From Rutidosis leptorrhynchoides (taxonomy: Eukaryota > Streptophyta > Magnoliopsida > Asterales > Asteraceae), in the NCBI RefSeq assembly GCF_046630445.1, contig NC_092339.1, positions 60,217,501 through 60,281,500 on the forward strand: DNA of 64,000 nt. The letters run 5' to 3'. The translations under genes were made by a program, and so were the position numbers. Every line of letters begins with the position of its first letter. Position 1 is the stretch's first letter. Under the pieces are notes generated by a model. It made no database searches. It saw only the letters and a program-made list of their open reading frames with translations, and was not told the DNA's origin. Positions 23,500 through 32,600 of this stretch are shown one piece after another.

Positions 23500-24529
23500 T
23501 AATTCTATCTCATAGGTAAGTATGTACAGTTTTATTTTGTTTTTATTTATTGCTTTTAACCTTTTGTTAATAAACGCTGAATCGTTCGCTATAAAGTATT
23601 AAATTGATATTCAATAAAATTAGGTATAATAAACCGAAATTATTGATATCAGACAAAAATTTAATTCATCATTGCGAAATTTACCGTTTATTCATAAGGT
23701 ATAAATATCTTTAATCAATCAATCCAAAATATTTCAGAAATTCGTCAGGAGTAAAACTAGGAAATATAGCCGAAATTACTTTACCCAAAAGAGGGACGTA
23801 TATTTTTGTTAATATTTGATTGATTAAAGTGGGATAAAAGACCAAAAAGATTTTTATTTTTATTTTTACCTTGTTTTCTAAATTATTATATAACTATATT
23901 ATTTTTAAATATAAGTTTGTAAAACTAATGTATAAAAATATTATTAATATTTATATGAAATTTTATGCATTTGAAATTTAAGTTTGGTGTGAATTTAAAA
24001 ACAAAAATTTACTTTATTTCATTAAGTTAAAAAAATGATTTTTAAAATTCATCGTGAGTTGAAGACTAGGTCGTTGAACCGAAATTGCTTTACCCGAGGG
24101 CGGGGCGAGAAATTTTGTTATCCTTATTTTTAATCTTGTTGATTTAAAGTATGCCAAAAACATTAAAAAACCCAAAAATCTTTGCTTTTAAAACAATCGC
24201 TTTAAAATGACAAATTTTAAAATTTTGTCGAGGGACGAACTAGGTGAACGTACCGAAACGACCTCAATACTAAAAAAAAACAAAATGTTAAATTAATTAA
24301 ATAATTGTTTTAATAGTTAAAGGTTTTATATATAAAAAAAGGTACCGCAGTCGCGGAGCTTGTGAGTGGATAACCACCGCAGTCGCGGAGCTAAAAAATT
24401 CCAGACCACATATCTGGTCGACAGACCAGTCCCCAAACTCCCATCTCATTTTTTTCTGCGAAAAACACACACAAACAACCCCAAAAACTCGATTTTTCAC
24501 CGTTAATCATCAAATTTCTTGCTAAAATC
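23500..24529 (+). other. Non-coding region before the env-region ORF, with degenerate tandem repeats
   Basis: AT-rich. Three degenerate copies of a block containing ACTAGG...CCGAAA begin near 23750, 24060 and 24230; the first two also contain TTTACCC and a following GGGACG or GGGGCG. Element B has the same three on the minus strand near 48030, 47690 and 47500. The region ends with a TATATAAA box and the palindrome pair at 24324-24388. Confidence 0.6.
24324..24388 (+). promoter_or_regulatory. Pre-env palindrome pair and internal TATA-like box, element A
   Basis: TTTTATATATAAAAAAAGG (24324-24342) is followed by two CCGCAGTCGCGG palindromes (24345-24356 and 24377-24388), whose centres are exactly 32 bp apart. 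The ATG of the env-region exon 1 is about 140 bp further on. B has the same arrangement with CCATGCGATCGCATGG. It could be an internal promoter or a protein-binding site. Confidence 0.7.
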
Positions 24530-24571
24530 ATGATGAGAAGAATCCTACCAAGAAGTTTTTCAAGGAGAACG
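24530..24571 (+). CDS. Env-region ORF, putative exon 1 (element A)
   Basis: ATG ATG at 24530 begins 14 codons (MMRRILPRSFSRRT) ending at ACG, followed by the donor GTAAAT at 24572. The first exon is strongly basic. It is joined in phase 0 to exon 2 at 25212. Element B has a matching first exon of 10 codons (MPFFRWGSKK) with donor AAG|GTAAAA at the same place. The assignment rests on matching donor, acceptor, phase and intron length in the two elements; no transcript evidence is available. Confidence 0.6.
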
Positions 24572-25211
24572 GTAAATTTCTATACCAAACACTCTTTAAT
24601 TCGTATTTATAGTGTTCTTGAGCAAAAAATTATATCTAATTTAATTTTGATGAATTCTAGCTTAATTGTGCTTAAATTGTTTGTATAATATGCTTGTATA
24701 ACCTAGATTGATGATATTTAACATGATTAGAAGCCTTAAACTTCAAAATTTTGAGTAATCTAGGATTTGTGTTCTTGAACAAATTTGGGACTTTTTGATA
24801 TAAACGGGTTATGGCCGAATTTTGTTGTTAGTTCATGCTTAATTAAGTAGTGTAACATGTTTAGGTTGCTAAATGATTCAAACTTTGATCCTAAACATGA
24901 TTTTTGAGCAAGATTGTTGACTTTTTAAGTCAAAAATGCATGAACGCGGTTATTTTGATATGAATGCCATTTGAAACTTGTTTAATTGCTAGTAATGGTT
25001 ATTTTAACATGTTATTTCAGTAGAATGCTTATAAAGATTGTATACATTTTCATATACACTTATTTGTAAAAGTGTAGAATTGTTAATTTTATGAAATTGT
25101 GTATAAGTTTAATATTGTTCAAACATGTCATTATGATTATTTTGATTTATGATTTTGCTAACACTAATGCATATTTAGATGCACAAAAATTGTGTTTAAT
25201 GTGTTTTGTAG
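24572..25211 (+). other. Putative 640-nt intron of env-region ORF (element A)
   Basis: GT...AG boundaries: GTAAATTTC at the donor and TGTGTTTTGTAG at the acceptor. The content is AT-rich with T-runs. The homologous B intron is 638 nt (plus-strand 46508-47145). Confidence 0.6.
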
Positions 25212-25633
25212 ACTGAAAGGGGTGAATCTTCATCCGCGTCTCACGCTCACAATGCTCCTCCTGAGAATGCAGGCGAACGGGAGATTAACGACCAATACAG
25301 ACAAAATCTACAGCATCAATTCATTTCATATTCAAATATACATGAGGCAGATTTACACCCTAATTTAAGATTTGATAGACATTGGATAGATTATCCAAAA
25401 TATCAGAGGAACTTACACATTCTTCAGTCAAAGGATGTTGAAGTACCCAGGGTGATAGATTGGGAAGCGTTAGAGATAGTGGGATTGGCCGAACCAATCA
25501 GGGAATTACTTTACCAAAGGTATGGTAATTCTACTTTTAATAATTGGGAATGTTTATTTTACTATACGTAGGCCTGTATATAGGGAATGGTGTGTGGAAT
25601 TGTTATGTACTGTTGACATAAATGATCAGGTAG
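25212..25633 (+). pseudogene. Env-region (Athila ORF1-like) protein exon 2, truncated
   Basis: The open frame from 25212 (TERGESSSASHAHN...) contains ADLHPNLRFDRHWIDYP and VEVPRVIDWEALE, matching exon 2 of B (HPNLRIDRSW...VEVPRVIDWEPLE). It shifts frame by one base near 25556 and stops at TAG 25569. Recognisable Athila sequence ends at the junction with element C at about 25633, so most of the protein is lost. Athila elements have an ORF here that has been called env-like; I see no convincing signal peptide or membrane span. It is only about 63% identical to B over 68 residues, much less than pol (about 89%). Confidence 0.65.
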
Positions 25634-26125
25634 CTTATTCAACAGTACTGCAGAACAATTAGCATTCATTGTAACAGTCGAGAGTTCTTTCATTTTCTTT
25701 CTATTTGTGATTAGATCTTTCAAAAATTTAGCATATCTTGGCATTCCTGAAATCACATCAATGAAAGGAAGATTTACATTTATTTGTTTAAACATATCCA
25801 GGAATTTGGATTGCTCGGCTTCAAGTCTTTCTTTTCTCATTTTACTCGGGTAAGGAAGTGGTGGTTGGTATGGTTTAACATAAGGCTTTGCCTTAACTAT
25901 ATTCTCTTCATTAACCTTTTCAACTACCGGTTCAGATTCCTTCTCTTGTTCAGGTTTTGGTGCCTGTGTAGTAGGAATAGCGTCATCAGAAATTACAGGC
26001 ATTTCAGGTGGTTTAAGTGTAATACACTTCTTTTGGTAATGACTTTAGCTGTTTCATTCCGGGGTTTAGCATTTGTATCGCTGGGTAGACTCCCCGGTTT
26101 TCTTTCACCTATCAACCTTGCTAGG
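25634..26125 (-). pseudogene. gag: Athila gag/protease-linker fragment of element C, left of element 2
   Basis: Minus-strand frame containing MPVISDDAIPTTQAPKPEQE, MRKERLEAEQSKFLDMFKQI and PRYAKFLKDLITN, as in B (about 52430-52810). It stops matching B at the junction at 25634. On the right it is interrupted by element 2 after CTAGG (26121-26125). Confidence 0.88.
26121..26125. repeat. Target-site duplication of element 2, left copy
   Basis: CTAGG, repeated at 39224-39228. The uninterrupted target is present in element B near 52917-52940 (CCTTGCTAGGTTGCTTAC). Confidence 0.95.
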
Positions 26126-29100
26126 AGTAGTGACCCGAACTTTTCCATGTTTATATATATATTAAATGAAATTGTTATTTACATGATTAAGTGTTTCCAA
26201 TATGTTAAGCAATCAAACTTGTTAAGACTTGATTAATTGAAATAGGTTTCATATAGACAATTGACCACCCAAGTTGATCGGTGATTCACGAACGTTAAAA
26301 CTTGTAAAAACTATATGATGACATATATATGGTTATATATATAGTTAACATGATATTATGATAAGTAAACATATCATTAAGTATATTAATAATGAACTAC
26401 ATATGTAAAAACAAGACTACTAACTTCATGATTTTGAAACGAGACATATATGTAACGATTATCGTTGTAATGACATTTAATGTATATATATCATATTAAG
26501 AGATATTCGTACATCATAATATCATGATAATATAATAATTTAAAATCTCGTTTGATATTATAAACATTGGGTTAACAACATTTAACAAGATCGTTAACCT
26601 AAAGGTTTCAAAACAACACTTACATGTAACGACTAACAATGACTTAACGACTCAGTTAAAATGTATATACATGTAGTGTTTTAATATGTATTCATATACT
26701 TTTGAAAGACTTCAAGACACTTATCAAAATACTTCTACTTAACAAAAATGCTTACAATTACATCCTCGTTCAGTGTCATCAACAATTCTACTCGTATGCA
26801 CCCGTATTCGTACCCGTACAATACACAGCTTTTAGATGTATGTACTATTGGTATATCCACTCCAATGATCAGCTCTTAGCAGCCCATGTGAGTCACCTAA
26901 CACATGTGGGAACTATCATTTGGCAACTAGCATGAAATATCTCATAAAATTACAAAAATATAAGTAATCATTCATGACTTATTTACATGAAAACAAAATT
27001 ACATATCCTTTATATCTAATCCATACACCAACGACCAAAAACACCTACAAACACTTTCATTCTTCAATTTTCTTCATCTAATTGATCTCTCTCAAGTTCT
27101 ATCTTCAAGTTCTAAGTGTTCTTCATAAATTCTACAAGTTCTAGTTTCATAAAATCAAGAATACTTCCAAGTTTGCTAGCTTACTTCCAATCTTGTAGAG
27201 TGATCATCCAACCTCAAGAAATCTTTCTTATTTACAGTAAGATATCTTTTTTATATAAGGTAATACTCATATTCAAACTTTGATTCAATTTCTATAACTA
27301 TAACAATCTTATTTCGAGTGAAAATCTTACTTGAACTGTTTTCGTGTCATGATTCTGCTTCAAGAACTTTCAAGCCATCCAAGGATCCTTTGAAGCTAGA
27401 TACATTTTTCTCATTTCCAGTAGCTTTATCCAGAAAACTTGAGGTAGTAATGATGTTCATAACATCATTCGATTCATACATATAAAGCTATCTTATTCGA
27501 AGGTTTAAACTTGTAATCACTAGAACATAGTTTAGTTAATTCTAAACTTGTTCGCAAACAAAAGTTAATCCTTATAAATTGACTTTTAAAATCAACTAAA
27601 CACATGTTCTATATCTATATGATATGCTAACTTAATGATTTAAAACCCGGAAACACGAAAAACACCGTAAAACCGGATTTACGCCGTCGTAGTAACACCG
27701 CGGGCTGTTTTGGGTTAGTTAATTAAAAACTATGATAAACTTTGATTTAAAAGTTGTTCTTCTGGGAAAATTATTTTTCTTATGAACATGAAACTATATC
27801 CAAAAATCATGGTTAACCTCAAAGTGGAAGTATGTTTTTCAAAATGGTCATCAAGACGTCGTTCTTTCGACTGAAATGACTACCTCTTACAAAAATGACT
27901 TGTAACTTATATTTCTGACTATAAACCTATACTTTTTCTATTTAGATTCATAAAATAGAGTTCAATATGAAACCATAGCAATTTAATTCACTCAAAACGG
28001 ATTTAAAACGAAGAAGTTATGGGTAAAACAAGATTGGATAATTTTTCTTGTTGTAGCTACGTGAAAATTGGTAACAAATCTATATTAATCATAACCTAGC
28101 TAACTTATATTGTATTATACATGTATTCTAATATATTATGTAATTCTGGGATACCATAGACACGTATGCAAATGTTTTGACATATCATATCGACCCATGT
28201 GTATATATTATTTGGAACAACCATAGACACTCTATATGCAGTAATGTGGGAGTTAGCTATACAGGGTTGAGGTTGATTCCAAAAATATATATACTTTGAG
28301 TTGTGATCTAGCCTGAGACGTGTATACACTGGGTCGTGGATTGATTCAAGATAATATATATAAATTTTTTCTGTACATCTAACTTTGGACAACTAGTTGT
28401 AGGTTACTAACGAGGACAGCTGACTTAATGAATTTAAAACATCAAAATGTATTAAATGTGTTGTAAATATATTTTGAACATACTTTGATATATATATGTA
28501 CGTATTTGTTATAGGTTCGTGAATCGACCAGTGGCCAAGTTTTACTTCCCGACGAAGTAAAAATCTGTGAAAGTGAGTTATAGTCTCACTTTTAAAATCT
28601 AAAATTTTTGGGATGAGAATACATGCAGGTTTTATAAATGATTTACAAAATAGACACAAGTACGTGAAACTACATTCTATGGTTGAATTATCGAAATCGA
28701 ATATGCCCCTTTTTATTAAGCCTGGTAATCTAAGAATTAGGGAACAGACACCCTAATTGACGCGAATCCTAAAGATAGATCTATTGGGCCTAACAAACCC
28801 CATCCAAAGTACCGGATGCTTTAGTAATTCGAAATTTATATCATATCCGAAGGGTGTCCTGGAATGATGGGGATATTCTTATATATGCATCTTGTTAATG
28901 TCGGTTACCAGGTGTTCACCATATGAATGATTTTTATCTCTATGTATGGGATGTATATTGAAATATGAAATCTTGTGGTCTATTGTTACGATTTGATATA
29001 TATAGGTTAAACCTATAACTCACCAATATTTTTTTGTTGACGTTTTAAGTATGTTTATTCTCAGGTGATTATTAAGAGCTTCCGCTATCGCATACTTAAA

Positions 29101-29407
29101 TAAGGACAAGATTTGGAGTCCATGCTTGTATGATATTGTGTAAAAACTGCATTCAAGAAACTTATTTCGTTGTAACATATTTGTATTGTAAACCATTATG
29201 TAATAGTCATGTGTAAACAGGATATTTTAGATTATCATTATTTGATAATCTACGTAAAGCTTTTTAAACCTTTATTGATGAAATAAAGGTTATGATTTGT
29301 TTTAAAATGAATGCAGTCTTTGAAAAACGTCTCATATAGAGGTCAAAACCTCGCAACGAAATCAATTAATATGGAACGTTTTTAATCAATAAGAACGGGA
29401 CATTTCA
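26126..29407 (+). repeat. 5' LTR of element 2
   Basis: 3282 bp. It starts AGTAGTGACCCG; the 3' LTR starts TGTAGTGACCCG, so the terminal T has mutated to A. It ends GGGACATTTCA. It is related to the LTR of element 1 at several blocks (TGGGCCTAACAAACCCCATCC; TAGAGGTCAAAACCTCGC). Frames at 28105-28392 and 28393-28659 recur in the 3' LTR only because the LTRs are copies. Confidence 0.95.
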
Positions 29408-29409
29408 GT

Positions 29410-29421
29410 TGGTATCTGAGC
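29410..29421 (+). promoter_or_regulatory. Primer-binding site of element 2, tRNA-Met, one mismatch
   Basis: TGGTATCTGAGC, two bases after the LTR. Element 1 has the perfect TGGTATCAGAGC, so one A has become T. Confidence 0.88.
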
Positions 29422-29616
29422 GTTGGTCTTAGAGAACCAAAATTTTGCATTAGTGTGTCTTATCGAGTTTGTTAGGATGCATTAGTGAGTCTGGACTTCG
29501 ATCGTGTTTACTTGAAAAATGATTGCTTAACAAATTTTGTTGGAAACTATATATTTTTAACATTTGAATATTATGTGATATATTAATCTCTTAACTCGTT
29601 TGATATTATGTGATAG

Positions 29617-30231
29617 ATGTCTACCTCTAGAACAAGTCCCATTTACTCACCTAATAATAATGAAGAGTCAAATGTAAATTGGAATGATTCGTGGACTGAT
29701 TCACAAGTTCCCGAAGAGGAACCGGAAGAAGAGTCGGAACCGGAAGAAGAATCGGAACCAGAAGAAGAATCGGAACTGGAAGAAGAAATAGAACCAGTGG
29801 GGGAAATAATAAAACGGTTAAGTAGAATAAAATCCTCAACCAACCGACCAAAGTTAATTATGGTCAATGGTGTTTCCGCCAAGGAAGCAAAGTATTGGGA
29901 TGATTACCAATTCTCCGATGAATCGAATCCTGACAAGGATTCCGATGATGTTATAGAAATTACCCCAACACAATTTAATAAGGCAAAAGAGAACAATAAG
30001 AGAAAGGGCATAAAAATAAAGAAATTTGATTCCAAACCCGATGAACTTTATATGTATCGTCAACACCCGTATTTCTTAAGTTGTGACAATAACCCGGGAA
30101 CCTCTAAACCACCAGGTTTTTCTAAACCAATGTGGAAAACGACAGCTCGTATTAGGGGAACATCATATATCCCTAGAAACTTGGCAAAACGAACCAAAAC
30201 CGAAGAAGAAGAAACGAGCGAGTCGGAATAA
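29617..30231 (+). CDS. Acidic accessory ORF of element 2 (204 aa), function unknown
   Basis: Intact from ATG 29617 to TAA 30229, although the downstream gag-pol is full of stops. Residues ~32-62 are Glu-rich repeats (EEESEPEEESEPEEESELEE). The middle has a basic patch (KENNKRKGIKIKKF). The C-terminal third contains ELYMYRQHPYFLSCDN and GTSYIPRNLAKRTKTEEEE. I do not recognise a domain family. It lies 209 bp after the PBS and 137 bp before the F-box frame, so it would be the first ORF on genomic RNA. It is a possible fragment of a captured host gene or a lineage-specific accessory protein. Nothing comparable was found elsewhere in the window. Confidence 0.65.
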   Translation: MSTSRTSPIYSPNNNEESNVNWNDSWTDSQVPEEEPEEESEPEEESEPEEESELEEEIEPVGEIIKRLSRIKSSTNRPKLIMVNGVSAKEAKYWDDYQFSDESNPDKDSDDVIEITPTQFNKAKENNKRKGIKIKKFDSKPDELYMYRQHPYFLSCDNNPGTSKPPGFSKPMWKTTARIRGTSYIPRNLAKRTKTEEEETSESE

Positions 30232-30368
30232 GATAGTTGTATTCGTGTGGTGTAATATATGTAATATAGTGTGCTTATGTTTTATGATATATGTAAAAAT
30301 TGCTTGTATTAATAAGTATTTTTTTTATGAATCTAACTCTTGTCTATTTTACAGTATAAAAACACAAA

Positions 30369-31052
30369 ATGGATAGACAACCCAATATTTTAAGAGACCT
30401 ACCCGGAGACATGATTGATGAAATCTTGTCTAGAGTCGGTCAGAATTCCTCGGCACAACTATTTAAGGCTAGATCAGTTTGTAAGACATTCGAAGAATGT
30501 TCCAAGAATGCCTTGGTTTATAAAAGGCTTTCGTTCGAAAGATGGAGAATATCACATTGGGAAATCCATAAGTTACGATGTGTTTACTTTGATGCATATA
30601 TTGCGGGGAACCCAAATGCTATTTTACGCAACGGGTTAAGAAATTATTTTGACTCAATATATCTGAATATAGGACTTCGTGATTTAGAAAAAGCGGCTAA
30701 CATGCAACATAAAGAAGCATGTTATGCTTACGGGTTAGTAATGTTCGCTTCTCACCAAAGTGAGAACAAGAACATCGGGCTACAACTATTAAACAAAACG
30801 TTCCCACAAGTGACGGAGTCGGTAATTGGGGTAAGAAATGAGGTTTTTAGGTTATTATGAGACTGTTGGTCATTACGTAACCTTCATCCTTTTGACGACG
30901 TTACAACACATTGTCTTACTATCGGTCACAACGGTTATGTTCCACAAAACCAAGGATGGGAAGTGGTATTAGTAAAACCAGAATGCATGACTTGTTTCTG
31001 GACGTATGAATTACGTGTCTTTATTGCCTTTGCTGAACGCCTTATTTATTAA
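30369..31052 (+). pseudogene. Captured F-box protein gene (At2g35280-like) in element 2
   Basis: ATG 30369 to TAA 31050, 227 codons, one internal TGA at 30858. Residues ~8-50 are an F-box (ILRDLPGDMIDEILSRVG, then ARSVCKTFEECSK). Residues ~79-125 form a Sel1-like helical repeat (GNPNAILRNGLRNYF, then GLRDLEKAANMQHKEACYAY). After the stop, the same frame ends with a CMTCFWTYELRVF motif. This order resembles plant F-box proteins of the At2g35280 type, which recruit substrates to SCF ubiquitin ligases. It is intronless as found. It sits between the acidic ORF and gag, on the sense strand, so it moves with the element. The stop would leave a 163-residue protein that retains the F-box. Family assignment is from memory of motifs; confidence is good for F-box, moderate for the subfamily. 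Confidence 0.82.
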
Positions 31053-31337
31053 CTAGAATTATCTTCGCAACTACTTTGTATCAAAGTTTTATGTGCTATA
31101 TTTCATGCTATATGTAAAATAGCGGTATTGTAAGTTTGCAAGTTATTGTATCAAAGTATTGTATGTTAGCTACTAAGTATGAACTTAGCGGGTAGGTACT
31201 ACCTGAATTAAAGAGTATAAAACGCTAATATGAAGAAAGAGCTTTTATAAATAAGTTCATATTACGCTACGAAATACTATTGACTACTCTTGATATTTTA
31301 TATGATTAACTCGTTTCATTTGACTATTTTGTAGGAA
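31053..31337 (+). other. Spacer between F-box frame and gag, with internal GGGTAGGTA motif
   Basis: Non-coding. At 31187-31203 it contains AGCGGGTAGGTACTACCTG, an imperfect palindrome resembling the AACTGGTAGGTACTG that abuts the 3' LTR (35962-35976). It marks the boundary between the accessory module and gag, like 4756-4787 in element 1. Confidence 0.65.
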
Positions 31338-32183
31338 ATGGCACCGACTACTCGACACACCTTGAATATGAGCGAAGAGGAATTTCGTGCCTTTCTTGCT
31401 TCAACCATAGCCGCAGTACAGGCTGCGCTACATACCAACAATAACCTTGGATCTAGCAGTACAGGAAATCGTGTAGGATGCACCTACAAAGAATTCACTG
31501 CCTGCAAACCTTTGGAATTTAATGGAACCGAAGGACCGATCGGATTGAAACGGTGGAGCGAGAAGGTCGAATCGGTGTTTGCCATAAGTAAGTGTACTGA
31601 AGAGGACAAAGTGAAGTACGCTACGCATGCCTTCACAGGTTCTGCATTAACATGGTGGAATACCTATCTAGAGCAAGTGGGACAAGATGATGCTTACACA
31701 CTACCGTGGTCAGCATTCAAGCACCTGATGAACGAGAAGTACCGTCCCAGAACCGAGGTCAATAAGCTCAAGACAGAACTTAGAGGGTTACGAACCCAAG
31801 GATTTGATATTACCACGTACGAAAGACGATTCACAGAATTATGCCTATTGTGTCCGGGAGCGTTCGAAGATGAGGAAGAGAAGATTGATGCGTTTATGAA
31901 AGGATTACCGGACAGAATCCAAGAAGATATAATTTCACACTAGCCCGCCTCCATACAACAGGCATGTAGAATGGCTCACAAACTAGTGAACCAGATTGAA
32001 GAAAGAATTAAAGAACAGACTGCTGAAGAGGCCAATGTGAAGCAAGTCAAAAGAAAGTGGGAGGAAAACGGTGATAAGAATCACCAATACAACAACAACA
32101 GCAATTACAACAATAATCGCAACAACTATCCCAACAATCGCAACATCAATCGCAACTACAACAAACGGCCCAACAACAACAAT

Positions 32184-32220
<37 letters not shown>

Positions 32221-32600
32221 GCAACTACAACAATCATCCCAACAACAATAATAACCGCAACAACAACAACAACAATCAGAAGCAGCTATGCCAAAGGTGT
32301 GAAAAGTATCACTCGGGGTTCTGTACCAAATTTTGCAACAAGTGTAAAAGAAATGGTCATAGCGCGGCGAAGTGTGAGGTCTACGGACCAGGGGTTAACA
32401 GAACGAAAGGAACAAATGGTGTCAGAACGAGTAATGGTGGAGCAAGTAGTGTCGGAGTAAGTTATGCCAATGTAGTTTGTTATAAATGTGGAAAATCGGG
32501 CCCCATTATTAGAAATTGCCCGAACCAGGAGAACACGAATGGACAAGGCCGCGGAAGAGTTTTCAATATTAATGCGGCAGAGGCACAGGAAGACCCGGAG
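31338..32600 (+). pseudogene. gag: Tekay gag of element 2
   Basis: One frame from ATG 31338. It encodes MAPTTRHTLNMSEEEFRAFL, the retrotransposon gag core (KYATHAFTGSALTWWNTYLE; YRPRTEVNKLKTELRGLRTQ), a long Asn-rich stretch from CAA repeats (about 32090-32275), and Cys knuckles. The knuckles are [12 protein letters not shown]-type and [14 protein letters not shown], in which the expected His appears replaced. TAG at 31941 breaks the frame. Gag-pol continues in the same frame without a frameshift. Confidence 0.9.

Larger units (their letters stand above)
13068..25633 (+). mobile_element. Element A: Athila-type retrotransposon, 3' truncated
   Basis: The order is 5' LTR (13068-15041), tRNA-Asp PBS, ~1.26-kb leader, gag-protease-RT-RNase H-integrase, an additional protease domain, a zinc-knuckle ORF and a spliced env-region ORF. 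At about 25633 it joins directly to minus-strand element C, so its 3' end and 3' LTR are missing and no target duplication can be assigned. The RT signature YCFLDGF...FTCPYGTFAY and FMDDFSVFG, the PBS and the env-region ORF identify the Athila lineage. At least ten premature stops and one frameshift make it defective. Confidence 0.92.

Noticed and set aside
28105-28659. Minus-strand ORFs that recur almost identically at 37923-38475
   Set aside because: Repeated only because both lie in the LTRs of the same element; no domain and no start context.
31983-32460. Overlapping Val-rich (minus) and Thr-rich (plus) ORFs
   Set aside because: Other-frame shadows of the CAA-repeat, Asn-rich part of gag in element 2.
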